Shown in pieces: positions 55,972 to 63,917 of a DNA stretch of 64,000 nt (position 1 is its first letter; every line of letters starts with the position of its first letter). Origin of the DNA: Roseiarcus sp963748545. GTDB taxonomy: Bacteria; Pseudomonadota; Alphaproteobacteria; Rhizobiales; Beijerinckiaceae. Location: NCBI GenBank assembly GCA_963748545.1, contig CAVVJO010000036.1:186001-250000 (forward strand), given 5' to 3'. The notes beneath the pieces are model-generated. The model ran no database searches. It was not told the origin of the DNA and saw nothing but the letters and a program-made list of their open reading frames with translations. The translations under genes were made by a program, and so were the position numbers.

Positions 55972-57017
55972 CAGATCAGGCCGGCTTCGCGCAAGAGTTG
56001 CGCCGCGTCGCGATCGTCGCCGATCTCTTTCAGCGTGATCGCCGGCGGCGACAGCTCCGACATGGGCTTGAGCGCCGGGTTCGCGGCGACGCCCGGCGCC
56101 AGGGGATATTCGAAGGTGATGTCGAGATGCGACACCATCTCCTGCGCCGGCCTGCTCACCAGGAAGGCGAGGAATTTCTGCGCCGCGGCCGGATTGCGCG
56201 AGGCTTTCAACGCGGCCGCCCCCGAGACGTTCACCAGGCCGCCCACGTCGCCCGGCGCGAACTGATGGATGGCGCTCTTCATCTTGTCGGGGCCCGTCTC
56301 CATGCTGAGCCGCGTCCAGTAGTAGTTGTTGATGATCCCCGTCGCCGAGGCGCCGCGCTCGACCGCCGCCGTCACGCCTTCGTCGTCGTCGAAGATCGCC
56401 GCGTTCTCGCGCAGGCCCTTCAGCCAATCGAGCGCCGCGGGACGGCCCTTGAGCGCGACTACGGCGCCGACGAGCGGCAGGAAATCCGCATCGGTCGGGG
56501 CGATCGCGACCTTGCCCTTCCATTCGGGTTTGGCGAGATCGAGGAGCGACTGGGGCAAGTCCGCCTCTTTGACGAGCCCCTTGTTGTAGGCGAGCACGTT
56601 CTCGCGCGCGAAGACGCCGACCCAGTCGCCATTCGGGCTGCTGTCGGCCGCCGGCACGCTCGCCAAAGTCGCCGGCGCCACCTTCGCCAGCAGGCCCTTT
56701 TCCGACAGCAGCTCGAGCTCCGGCGAATTCTCGGTGAAGAAGACGTCCGCCGGGGACGACGCCCCCTCCTTGACCAGCTCGCTCGCAAGCTCCGGCGCCT
56801 CGCCGTTGCGGACCTTGACCTCGATGCCGGTCTCCTTCGTGAACGCCTTGGTCAAGAGGTCGACCGTCTGCTCGTGCTGCGCCGAGTAGAGCGTGAGGGT
56901 GACCGCGCCCGCCGAGATCGTCGTGGACGCCGCGAAGGCCGACGCGGCGAGGAGGACCGCGAGACGCCGGCCGCCGCCCGCGCGAAATTTTCGGGCCTGA
57001 ATGAGGGAAAACGGCAT
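55971..57017 (-). CDS. fbpA: Fe3+ ABC transporter substrate-binding protein
   Basis: A 348-residue periplasmic ferric-binding protein: signal peptide about 36 residues (RRLAVLLAASAFAASTTISA-GA), then TLYSAQHEQTVDLLTKAFTK, PADVFFTENSPELELLSEKG, VGVFARENVLAYNKG and NNYYWTRLSMETG. The Tyr pair in NNYYW matches the iron-binding tyrosines of the FbpA/transferrin-like class. First gene of the operon fbpA-fbpB-fbpC-propeller-efeB. The promoter is in the 221 bp before it, where an AT-rich repeat occurs. Confidence 0.94.
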   Translation of the reverse strand: MPFSLIQARKFRAGGGRRLAVLLAASAFAASTTISAGAVTLTLYSAQHEQTVDLLTKAFTKETGIEVKVRNGEAPELASELVKEGASSPADVFFTENSPELELLSEKGLLAKVAPATLASVPAADSSPNGDWVGVFARENVLAYNKGLVKEADLPQSLLDLAKPEWKGKVAIAPTDADFLPLVGAVVALKGRPAALDWLKGLRENAAIFDDDEGVTAAVERGASATGIINNYYWTRLSMETGPDKMKSAIHQFAPGDVGGLVNVSGAAALKASRNPAAAQKFLAFLVSRPAQEMVSHLDITFEYPLAPGVAANPALKPMSELSPPAITLKEIGDDRDAAQLLREAGLI

Positions 57018-57146
57018 GAGAGCGGCTCCTTGGTCCTGCTCGGGACGACCCCGGCAGCCGAGCTCACGCAAGTGTCGTCACGGGCGCCGGCCGACCTTGG
57101 CCTAGCTCCGCACCGGGACGCCGGCAAGATTACCGGGTCGACTTTG

Positions 57147-57176
57147 TAACGGTTTCAATTTGGAAACATTTCAAAT
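57147..57176. promoter_or_regulatory. AT-rich inverted/direct repeat upstream of fbpA
   Basis: GTTTC-AATTTG-GAAAC (57152-57167) followed by ATTTCAAAT makes a small inverted repeat plus a repeated TTGAAA on the coding strand, about 130 bp before fbpA, in an otherwise GC-rich region. It could be an iron-regulator site (Fur, RirA or Irr type) or an UP-like element; it does not match a consensus I can name with confidence. Confidence 0.3.
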
Positions 57177-57238
57177 CGGGGAAGTCCGTTCCCCGACGGA
57201 CTTTGCCGGGCGGGCGCCCAGCGCCGACCACAAATCCG

Positions 57239-57967
57239 TCACTTCGGCGAGTACGCAGCGAACATCCCCGCATAGGCTTTGGCGAGCGGCGGGGCGTAGG
57301 TGTTGCGCTTCGAGGTTCTGATGCCGAGGCGCGCGAGCGTTTCGGCGAGACCGACGGCGCAGGCCACGCCGTCGAGCACGGGGACGCCGGCCTTCTTTTC
57401 GAGATCGCGCGCGAGATCGGTCATGCCCGCGCAGCCGAGCACGATCGCCTCCGCCTTCTCCTCGGCCAGCGCGCGGAAGATCTCGTATTCGACCGCCCGC
57501 CGCGCCGACGACCCTTCCTCTTCGAGCGCAAGCACGGGAACGTCGGCGGCGCGGACCCGGGCGCAGCGCGAAGCCAAGCCGTATTTGGCGAGGTTCCGCT
57601 CGATCGGCGCGATCGAACGGGGCAGGGTGGTGACGACGCTGAACGTGTCGGCGATCAGGCTGGCCAGATGGAACGCGGCCTCGCCGATTCCGATCACCGG
57701 CGCGCACGTGGCGCAACGCGCGGCCTCGAGCCCCGTGTCGTCGAAGCAGGCGACGACGAAGGCGTCGGCGTCGGGCGCCTTGGCGATCTCGGCCAGAAGC
57801 CCGGGCACGGAGAAGGCTTCGTCGAAATAGCCTTCGATGCTCGGCGGACCGAATTCGGGATTGACGGCGCGGACGTCGACGCCGGGCGAGGCGGCCGCCG
57901 CCGCCGCGGACCCGATCTTTCTGGTCATCGAGGCGGTCGTGTTGGGATTGACGACGCAGATCAGCAT
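57239..57967 (-). CDS. Asp/Glu/hydantoin racemase family protein
   Basis: A 242-residue cofactor-independent racemase-type enzyme. The two catalytic Cys are in FVVACFDDTGLEAA and IVLGCAGMTDLARD; the start ICVVNPNTTASMTRKIG is the phosphate- or carboxylate-binding loop of the hydantoin racemase branch. It is the last gene of the Liv-type transporter operon (11 bp after livF), so the imported compound may be a hydantoin, a related ureido compound or an amino acid whose isomers it interconverts. Substrate remains inferred. Confidence 0.9.
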   Translation of the reverse strand: MLICVVNPNTTASMTRKIGSAAAAAASPGVDVRAVNPEFGPPSIEGYFDEAFSVPGLLAEIAKAPDADAFVVACFDDTGLEAARCATCAPVIGIGEAAFHLASLIADTFSVVTTLPRSIAPIERNLAKYGLASRCARVRAADVPVLALEEEGSSARRAVEYEIFRALAEEKAEAIVLGCAGMTDLARDLEKKAGVPVLDGVACAVGLAETLARLGIRTSKRNTYAPPLAKAYAGMFAAYSPK

Positions 57968-57977
57968 GACGTGAGCC

Positions 57978-58715
57978 TCAGACCTCGCCGCCCAGATACA
58001 GATGCTGCACCCGCTCGTCTTTGGCGAGGTCCGCCGAGACGCCCGAGAGCGCGATCGACCCGGTCGACAGCGCATAGGCGCGGTGCGAGATGCGCAGCGC
58101 CATGCGCGAGTTCTGCTCGACCAGCAGCACGCTGACCTTCTCGTCGCGGTTGATCGCGACGATCGAGCGGGCGATGTCCTGGACGATCTTGGGCGCGACG
58201 CCGAGCGAAGGCTCGTCGAGCAGCAGCAGTCTCGGCTTCGCCATCAGCGCGCGGCCGATCACCAGCATCTGCTGCTCGCCGCCGCTCATCGTGCCGGCCG
58301 CCTGGCGCAGGCGATCCTTGAGGCGGGGGAAGCGGGAGAGCACGTCGTCGAGCGAGGCGCGCACGCCCGCCGCGTCCGAACGCGAGAACGCCCCCATCAG
58401 CAGGTTGTCGCGTACGCTCATATAGGGAAACACCCGGCGCCCCTCGGGGACCATGGCGATGCCGAGCTTGACGATCGCCGAGGGGTCGAGCCCATCGATC
58501 CGCCGTCCCTCGAAGGTGATCGACCCCTTGCGGATGCGGCGGAGCCCGGTGATGGCCCGCAGGATCGACGATTTGCCTGCGCCGTTCGCCCCGATCAGCG
58601 CGACCGTCTCGCCCTCGTTGAGGGAGACCGAGACGCCCTTCAGCGCATAGACGTGGTCGTAGTAGAGCTCGACGTCGTCGAGCGCGAGCATGGCGGCTGA
58701 AGGGTTCACGGCCAT
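57978..58715 (-). CDS. livF: Branched-chain-type ABC transporter ATPase (LivF)
   Basis: A 245-residue ATPase: Walker A LIGANGAGKSSILRAI, signature TMSGGEQQMLVIGRALM, Walker B LLLLDEPSLGVAPKI, followed by VLLVEQNSRMAL, all typical for LivF/UrtE. The start ATG 58713-58715 is three bases after the corrected livG stop. In the raw sequence the livG frame runs through this gene in another frame, which is an artefact of the livG frameshift. Confidence 0.94.
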   Translation of the reverse strand: MAVNPSAAMLALDDVELYYDHVYALKGVSVSLNEGETVALIGANGAGKSSILRAITGLRRIRKGSITFEGRRIDGLDPSAIVKLGIAMVPEGRRVFPYMSVRDNLLMGAFSRSDAAGVRASLDDVLSRFPRLKDRLRQAAGTMSGGEQQMLVIGRALMAKPRLLLLDEPSLGVAPKIVQDIARSIVAINRDEKVSVLLVEQNSRMALRISHRAYALSTGSIALSGVSADLAKDERVQHLYLGGEV

Positions 58716-58718
58716 GAT

Positions 58719-59502
58719 CTAGAGCCCGATCGATTTCGTCTTCGACGCCGAGATAGGCCTCGATGACCTTGTCGTTCGCACGGATCTCTGCCGGTGTCCC
58801 CTCGGCGATCTTCACCCCGAAATTGATCACGACAATGCGGTCGGAGATCTTCATCACCGCGGGCATGTCGTGCTCGACCAGGAGGCAGGTCACGCCGCGA
58901 TCGCGCACCGCGCGAACGATCTCGACCGCCCGATTGGTCTCGTCGACGTTCATGCCGGCGAACGGCTCGTCGAGCAGCAGCACTTTCGGATCGGCGGCGA
59001 GTCCGATCGCGATGCCGAGCGCGCGCAGATGCCCTTGAGGAAGGTTGCTGGCCAGCTCGTCCTTGACGGCGCCGAGACCCAGGAAGTCGAGGATCTCGTC
59101 GGCCGAGCGGCCGAACGCCTCCTCGTCGCGCCGGGCCGCCGCCGAGCCGACATAGAAGCCGGCGAGGCTCGCGTGCGAGCGCAGGTGATGAGCGACGATG
59201 ACGCTGTCGCGCGCCGTCATGCCCTTGAAGATGGTGGTCTCCTGAAAGGTGCGCACCACGCCCTTGCGGGCGACGAGATGGGGCGCGAGCCCCGAGATCA
59301 CCTCGCCGTTGAACCGCACCTCGCCGCGCGTCGGCTTCTCGAACGACGAGATCAGCTTGAAGATGGTCGACTTGCCCGCGCCGTTGGGGCCGATGATCGA
59401 CAGGATCGCGTTCGGCTCGACGTCGAACGACACCTCGTTGACCGCGGTCAGGCCGCCGAAGCGCTTGGTGAGGTCGCGAACTTGCAGGATGGGCTCGCCC
59501 AC
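58719..59502 (-). CDS. livG: Branched-chain-type ABC transporter ATPase (LivG), frameshift at the very end
   Basis: A 260-residue ATPase: Walker A IIGPNGAGKSTIFKLI, degenerate signature NLPQGHLRALGIAIG as usual for LivG, Walker B VLLLDEPFAGMN, HDMPAVMKI. As sequenced there is no stop before the end of livF. Removing one base of TCGA at 58742-58745 changes the tail from GVEDEIDRAL to GVKTKSIGL with a TAG at 58719-58721, three bases before livF. The fit of stop, spacing and signature supports the correction. It begins 1 bp after the livM stop. Confidence 0.9.
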
Positions 59503-59503
59503 G

Positions 59504-60484
59504 TCAGGCCTTCCTCGACGGCCAGCGCAGGCTGAGCAGTCCGTTCGGCAGCGCGACGATCAGCAGGATCATCACGCCGGAGTAGATCAGGAGCTGATAT
59601 TCGCCGGTCTGGAACAGGAGGTCCCAGCCGAAATAGAGCACGAGCGTCCCAAGCATCGGGCCGAACACGTAGCTGAGGCCGCCGAGGAAGCAGTTGAGCA
59701 TGAAGTTCACGCTGTCGTTGACGGTGAAGCTCGACGGATAGATCGACTGGGCGATGGCGACGAAGATCGCGCCGCCGATCCCGCCGAAGAACGACGAGAT
59801 CGCGTAGGCGAGCACGCGCAGGAGGGGCACGTTGACGCCCATGGACGAAGCGAGCGCCTCGTTCTGGCGCAGCGCCGCGAACAGATGGCCGACGCGTGAA
59901 TTCACCACCCGGTAAAGAGCGGCGAAGCAGAGCGTCATCATCGTGACCGAAAGGAAATAGAAGGCGGCGTTGGGTTCGGCGAAGGTGTCGAAAGAGGGCA
60001 CGATCGTCAGCCCGAACAGGCTGATCGCGCCGGGCATCGGAAGGCTGGTGATGCCCTTCGCGCCGTTGGTGATGGGAAGCGCAAGCGCCGAAAGCCGCGC
60101 GACCTCGGTCAGCACCAGCGTGACCATCGAGAAATAAACCCCGCGCAACCTCAGGATCGGCAGGCCGATCAGCACGCTGATCAACGCGCAAAAGAGTCCG
60201 GCGAGCGGCAGGCTCAGCCAGAACGACAGGCCGTAGGTCGACACCAGCACCGCCGAGACATAGCCGCCAGCCAGCGCATAGGCGCCCTGGCCGATGTTGA
60301 TGCGCCCGATGTAGAACGTCAGCCACACGCCGCCCGAGGCGATCGCCAGCAGGGCGACCGAGCTCAGCGTGTAATAGAGATCGGTGCGATGCGTCTCGTA
60401 GATGGCGAGCGGGACGACGACGAACACGATGAGAAGAAAAAGCGCGACGGCCGCGGCGCGGGCCCCGCGTTGCATCCGGGTCAT
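59504..60484 (-). CDS. livM: Branched-chain-type ABC transporter permease (LivM)
   Basis: A 326-residue inner-membrane permease with nine or ten helices. Family landmarks: GRINIGQGAYALAGGYVSAV near helix 2-3, LRGVYFSMVTLVLTEVARL, and the ATPase-docking loop AALRQNEALASSMGVNVPLL. Partner of LivH; it starts 4 bp after the livH stop. Together with LivK it should import an amino acid or small amide across the inner membrane. Confidence 0.93.
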   Translation of the reverse strand: MTRMQRGARAAAVALFLLIVFVVVPLAIYETHRTDLYYTLSSVALLAIASGGVWLTFYIGRINIGQGAYALAGGYVSAVLVSTYGLSFWLSLPLAGLFCALISVLIGLPILRLRGVYFSMVTLVLTEVARLSALALPITNGAKGITSLPMPGAISLFGLTIVPSFDTFAEPNAAFYFLSVTMMTLCFAALYRVVNSRVGHLFAALRQNEALASSMGVNVPLLRVLAYAISSFFGGIGGAIFVAIAQSIYPSSFTVNDSVNFMLNCFLGGLSYVFGPMLGTLVLYFGWDLLFQTGEYQLLIYSGVMILLIVALPNGLLSLRWPSRKA

Positions 60485-60488
60485 GCGC

Positions 60489-61355
60489 TCATCCCCATGG
60501 CTTGCCCATCAGGCCGTTCGGGCGAATGGCCAGGAACACCATCAGCGCGATGAAGATGGCGAGGTAGGTGATGTCGCCATAGGAATGGAGGACGGTCAGG
60601 CCGACCAATTCCAGCATGCCGAGAATGAAGCCGCCGGCGATCGCGCCGCCGACAACGCCCGCGCCGCCGATCATCACCATCATGAACGCCTTGATCGAGA
60701 TCGACGCGCCGATGCCGGAATTGACGCCGGTGATCGTCACCAGAAGGCCGCCGACGAGGCCGGCCAACATCGCGCCGAGCGCAAAGCCGACGAGTCCGTA
60801 GAAGGCGACCGGCACGCCCATCAGCTGCGCCGCCACCCGGTCCTGCGCCATCGCCCGCATCGCGCGGCCCGGCTTGGTGAACTGCATCATCAGGATGAAG
60901 GCGACGATGAACAGGACCGCGAGGCCCGCGACCAGGATGCGGTCCCAGGGCAGGATGAGATTGTCCCAGATGAACACGCCGTTGACGATCTTGTGCACGC
61001 CGCGCTGCTTCTCGCCGAACAGCAGCAGGATCGCGGCGTCGAGAAAATAGGCGACCCCGGCCGCGAGCAGCATCGTGCTCTCCTCGCGCTGGGAGCGGCG
61101 GATCACGGTCCGAAACAGGAAGCGCTCGAGCGCCGCGCCGAGGATCGCCAGCGTCAGCGCCGAGGCGATCAGCGCCACCACGAACGGCAGCTTCATCAGC
61201 CCATAGACTTCATAGGTGACGAAGCCGCCGAGCACGTACATCTGCCCGTGCGCGAAATTCAGCACGTTCATGAGCGCGAAGATCAGCGTCAGGCCGAGCG
61301 CGATCAGCGCGTATTGCGCGCCGAGATAGAGCCCGTTGGCGATCACCTGCTCCAT
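60489..61355 (-). CDS. livH: Branched-chain-type ABC transporter permease (LivH)
   Basis: A 288-residue permease with eight helices. LivH landmarks: GAQYALIALGLTLIFALMNV, NFAHGQMYVLGGFVTYEVYG and the EAA-like loop MRAMAQDRVAAQLMGVPVAF. It forms a heterodimer with LivM. It is separated from livK by about 136 bp that hold a palindromic repeat able to fold in the mRNA, possibly lowering expression of the membrane genes compared with the abundant binding protein. Confidence 0.93.
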   Translation of the reverse strand: MEQVIANGLYLGAQYALIALGLTLIFALMNVLNFAHGQMYVLGGFVTYEVYGLMKLPFVVALIASALTLAILGAALERFLFRTVIRRSQREESTMLLAAGVAYFLDAAILLLFGEKQRGVHKIVNGVFIWDNLILPWDRILVAGLAVLFIVAFILMMQFTKPGRAMRAMAQDRVAAQLMGVPVAFYGLVGFALGAMLAGLVGGLLVTITGVNSGIGASISIKAFMMVMIGGAGVVGGAIAGGFILGMLELVGLTVLHSYGDITYLAIFIALMVFLAIRPNGLMGKPWG

Positions 61356-61370
61356 GTTCGACTCCCGGCC

Positions 61371-61484
61371 GTCATTGCGAGGACCCGCGGACTGGATCCG
61401 CGGGGACGTGGCGATCCAGAGCCGCGCTCCTGGTCTCTGGATCGCTTCCCCCGGCTGGACCCCAGGGGTTGCTCGCGATGGCGA
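61371..61484. repeat. Palindromic intergenic element (REP-like) between livH and livK
   Basis: A nested inverted repeat: perfect inner stem GCGATCCAGA (61411-61420) / TCTGGATCGC (61436-61445), and outer arms GTCATTGCGAG (from 61371) / CTCGCGATGGC (from 61471) pairing at 9 of 11 positions. The sequence resembles the TCATTGCGAGGA...GATCCAG palindromes scattered in Rhizobiales genomes. It probably folds in the liv transcript and may stabilise the upstream livK message. Confidence 0.75.
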
Positions 61485-61491
61485 TGAAGGT

Positions 61492-62688
61492 TCAGTCGAC
61501 GTTGGCGACGAACAGCGTCTCGAACTTGCCGTTCTTGTATTCGTTCACCACCAGCGGCACCGCGAGCTGGCGCTTCTGGCCGAACGAGGTGTCGCCGACG
61601 TAGTGCAGCGTCGCCGACAAGTCCTTGAGGTAGGGGTTCGGCGCCGAGAAACCGTCGATCGTCTTCTTGAACTCGTCGACGTTGTCGATCGCCTTCGGGT
61701 TCGCCTTGAGCGTGTCGATGATGTACTCGAGCGCATAGACCTTGGTGTTCGAACTCGTCGTTGTACTCGCCGAACTTCTTGGTGTAGCGGTCGATGAACT
61801 CTTCCATCGCCTTCGAGCGGATCGCCGGGGTCGATGCGCCGCCGACCGAAATGAAGCCGTCGGCCAGATCGCCCGCGCCTTCCTCGAGCACCTTGGCGTC
61901 CTGCGCCGTCTCGGTCGAGATCAGGCCCTTGTAGCCGAGCTCGCGCGCCGAGCGGATGAGGAGCGGCGCGTTGGCGGGCGCGACGCCCGAGAGCACCAGC
62001 AGGTCCGGGTTGAGCTTGACGATCGGGGTCATGACGGGCGTGAAATCGCGGGTGTCGTTGGCGTAGGTGTCGGTCGCGGCGACCACGTCGAGGCCGAGCG
62101 CCTTGGCGGCGGCGACGCCGTTGTCGCGCTGGCTCAAGGGGTCGGATTCGTTGGCGGCGACGAACGCGACCGTCTTCACGCCCTTGTTCTCTTTGAGATA
62201 CTTGTAGATCGCCGGGCCCGACTGATAGCTCGCGACCATGCCGAGCACCGCGTTCGAGGCGGGCTTGGTGTAGAGCGTCTTCGGGAAGGCGTAGGGGAAG
62301 TAGATGATCCCCGCTTTCTCGGCGACCGGCCGCACCGCTGCGGCGCCGTCGTCGACATTCGGCCCGACGACGTAGTGAATCCCCTCCTGGGCCATCTTCT
62401 CCATGCCGGCGATGGCGCGCTTGGGGTCCTTCTGGTCGTCGAAGGTGACGACGTCGATGTCGTAGGTCTTGTCGCCGATCTTGACCCCGCCCTGAGCGTT
62501 CCACCAGTCCGCGAGCGTCTCCATCGAGCGGACATTGGAGGTGCCCCAGGCGGCGGCCGGGCCGCTGGTGACGCCGACGAAGCCGATTTTCAGCGCGGGA
62601 TTGGCGGCTTCGGCGGGGCGCCCGCCGCGAGAGCGAGAAGCGAAGCCAGGCCCAGGAGGCTGGCGCGGATGGTCGTGCGGGACGTCAT
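61492..62688 (-). CDS. livK: Branched-chain-type ABC transporter substrate-binding protein, two frameshifts
   Basis: Periplasmic binding protein of about 398 residues after correction. ATG 62686-62688 with GGAGGAA upstream; signal peptide RASLLGLASLLALAAGAP. A net -1 near 62613-62619 breaks the signal from the mature start (AEAANPALKIGFVGVTSGPA). The central part is open (METLADWWNAQGGVKIGDKT, FDDQKDPKRAIAGMEKM, VAANESDPLSQRDNG). One surplus base in TCGA at 61749-61752 separates KKFGEYNDEF from NTKVYALEYIIDTLKANP; the end is FETLFVANVD with a TGA at 61492-61494. Family Peripla_BP_6. Ligand uncertain: amino acid, urea-like or hydantoin-type. Confidence 0.88.
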
Positions 62689-62776
62689 GCGGAAATTCCT
62701 CCGAATTCGGCTTCGGCGCGGCGAAGAGACGCGCGCCGTCGAGGGGACCCCACCAAGCTGCTTTGTGGACATTTTC

Positions 62777-62810
62777 TTGTCAACAAAAAGAAACACGATT
62801 GTCGACAATC
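62777..62810. promoter_or_regulatory. Two GntR-type operators, TTGTCRACAA
   Basis: TTGTCAACAA (62777-62786) and TTGTCGACAA (62799-62808, inside the perfect 14-base palindrome GATTGTCGACAATC at 62797-62810). Their centres are 22 bp apart, two helical turns, in the divergent promoter between livK and the GntR gene. FCD-type GntR proteins bind TTGT-N2-ACAA sites, so these are probably the regulator's operators for both promoters. Confidence 0.75.
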
Positions 62811-62955
62811 TGGCAAAATTTGTGCATAAGCCCACGGATGAAGCAGACAATGGCGCGGAAATCGTCAGCGACGATGAGGCGGCGCCGAGGTAAGCTTGAC
62901 ATCAAAACTCATGCCGGGCTTTGCCGTCCCGGCTGAAGTAGGGGGCAAAGGATCC

Positions 62956-63648
62956 ATGACGCTGATCGACGACGTTCGTCCGCCGCTCTCCGACGCGGCG
63001 ATCGTCGATCGCGTGGTGGCGGCGGTGATGGAGCAGAAGCTCGCCGCCGGCGCGAAGCTCCCCGAGGCGGCGCTCTGCGAAGCGTTCGATTGCAGCCGCA
63101 CGCAGATTCGGCGCGTGCTGGTCGTGCTCGCGGAACGCGGCGTGGCGACGCTGCACGCCAACCGCGGCGCTTTCATTGCAAGCCCGGACGCGGAAGAGGC
63201 GCGCAACGTGTTCGAGGCGCGCCGCGCGATCGAACGCTCGGTCGTGCTCGCGGCGGCGTCGCGGATCGACGCGGCGACGCTCGAAGCGCTGCGCCGGAAC
63301 GTCGGCGCCGGCGGGGCGGCCGAGGCGCGCGGCGACCGCAGCGAGTCGATCCGCCTCAGCGGCCAGTTCCATCTCGGCCTCGCCGAGGCGGCCGGGAACG
63401 CCGTCTTGACCCGGTTCCTCGAGGATCTGGTCGCGCGAACCTCGCTGATCATCGGTCTCTACGGCTCGCGCGCCACGCGCTCCTGCTCGGAAGACGAGCA
63501 TGACGCGCTCCTCGCCGCGCTCGCAAAGCGCGACGGCCCCCGCGCCGCCGAGCTGATGGATCGGCATCTCGCCCATGTCGAACATCTGCTCGACATCCGC
63601 GACGCCGTCGAACCCCCCGCCGACATCCGCGAGGTGTTCGCGAAATAG
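62956..63648 (+). CDS. GntR-family (FCD) transcriptional regulator
   Basis: A 230-residue regulator: winged HTH (LPEAALCEAFDCSRTQIRRV, LVVLAERGVATLHANRGAFI) and an FCD all-helical ligand domain with metal-binding His candidates (SGQFHLGLAEAAGN, MDRHLAHVEHLL). ATG 62956 has AAAGGA upstream; an in-frame earlier start at 62896 is less likely. It is divergent from the livK operon with two matching operator sites between, and likely senses the transported compound or a breakdown product. Confidence 0.92.
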   Translation: MTLIDDVRPPLSDAAIVDRVVAAVMEQKLAAGAKLPEAALCEAFDCSRTQIRRVLVVLAERGVATLHANRGAFIASPDAEEARNVFEARRAIERSVVLAAASRIDAATLEALRRNVGAGGAAEARGDRSESIRLSGQFHLGLAEAAGNAVLTRFLEDLVARTSLIIGLYGSRATRSCSEDEHDALLAALAKRDGPRAAELMDRHLAHVEHLLDIRDAVEPPADIREVFAK

Positions 63649-63770
63649 GAGGGGGGCAGCCGCGCCCTTGGGAGCGGTCTCTTGTCCGCGCGATCGTCGC
63701 GGTCGGCATTGCAAGGCGCTTATGGCGTGAGCTGTCGGCGCCAACGTCTTCGCGACCATCGCTCCCCATG

Positions 63771-63803
63771 CGTCATGGCCCGGCTTGACCCGGCCATCCA
63801 CGA
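63771..63803. repeat. REP-like palindrome
   Basis: CGTCATGGCCCGGCTTGACC followed by CGGCCATCCACGA: arms TGGCC and GGCCA around CGGCTTGACCC. It closely resembles the CGTCATGGCCGGGCTTG...CCCGGCCATCCACG element dispersed in many Rhizobiales genomes. Probably a transcript-end hairpin or a small non-autonomous element after the GntR gene. Confidence 0.65.
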
Positions 63804-63835
63804 GCACACCGTGGCCCCAGCATGCTCGCCGCAAT

Positions 63836-63917
63836 GCGAATGGCGAGTTGCAAGTGGCGAATAGGGAAAGCGGGCGCCGATCCACTCGCCACTCGCTACT
63901 CGCCACTTACCACTCGC
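63836..63917. repeat. Inverted array of 7-bp tandem repeats
   Basis: Four copies of a GCGARTG-type heptamer (63836-63863: GCGAATG, GCGAGTT, GCAAGTG, GCGAATA) face five copies of its complement CACTCGC (63883-63917: CACTCGC, CACTCGC, TACTCGC, CACTTAC, CACTCGC) across 19 bp. The two arms can pair into a long imperfect hairpin. Not a CRISPR: units are 7 bp and lack spacers. Confidence 0.85.

Noticed and set aside
57961..59502. 513-residue LivG with a long C-terminal extension
   Set aside because: The extension is livF read in the wrong frame after the lost livG stop.
63836..63917. CRISPR array
   Set aside because: Repeat units are 7 bp, directly abutting and without spacers; no cas genes.
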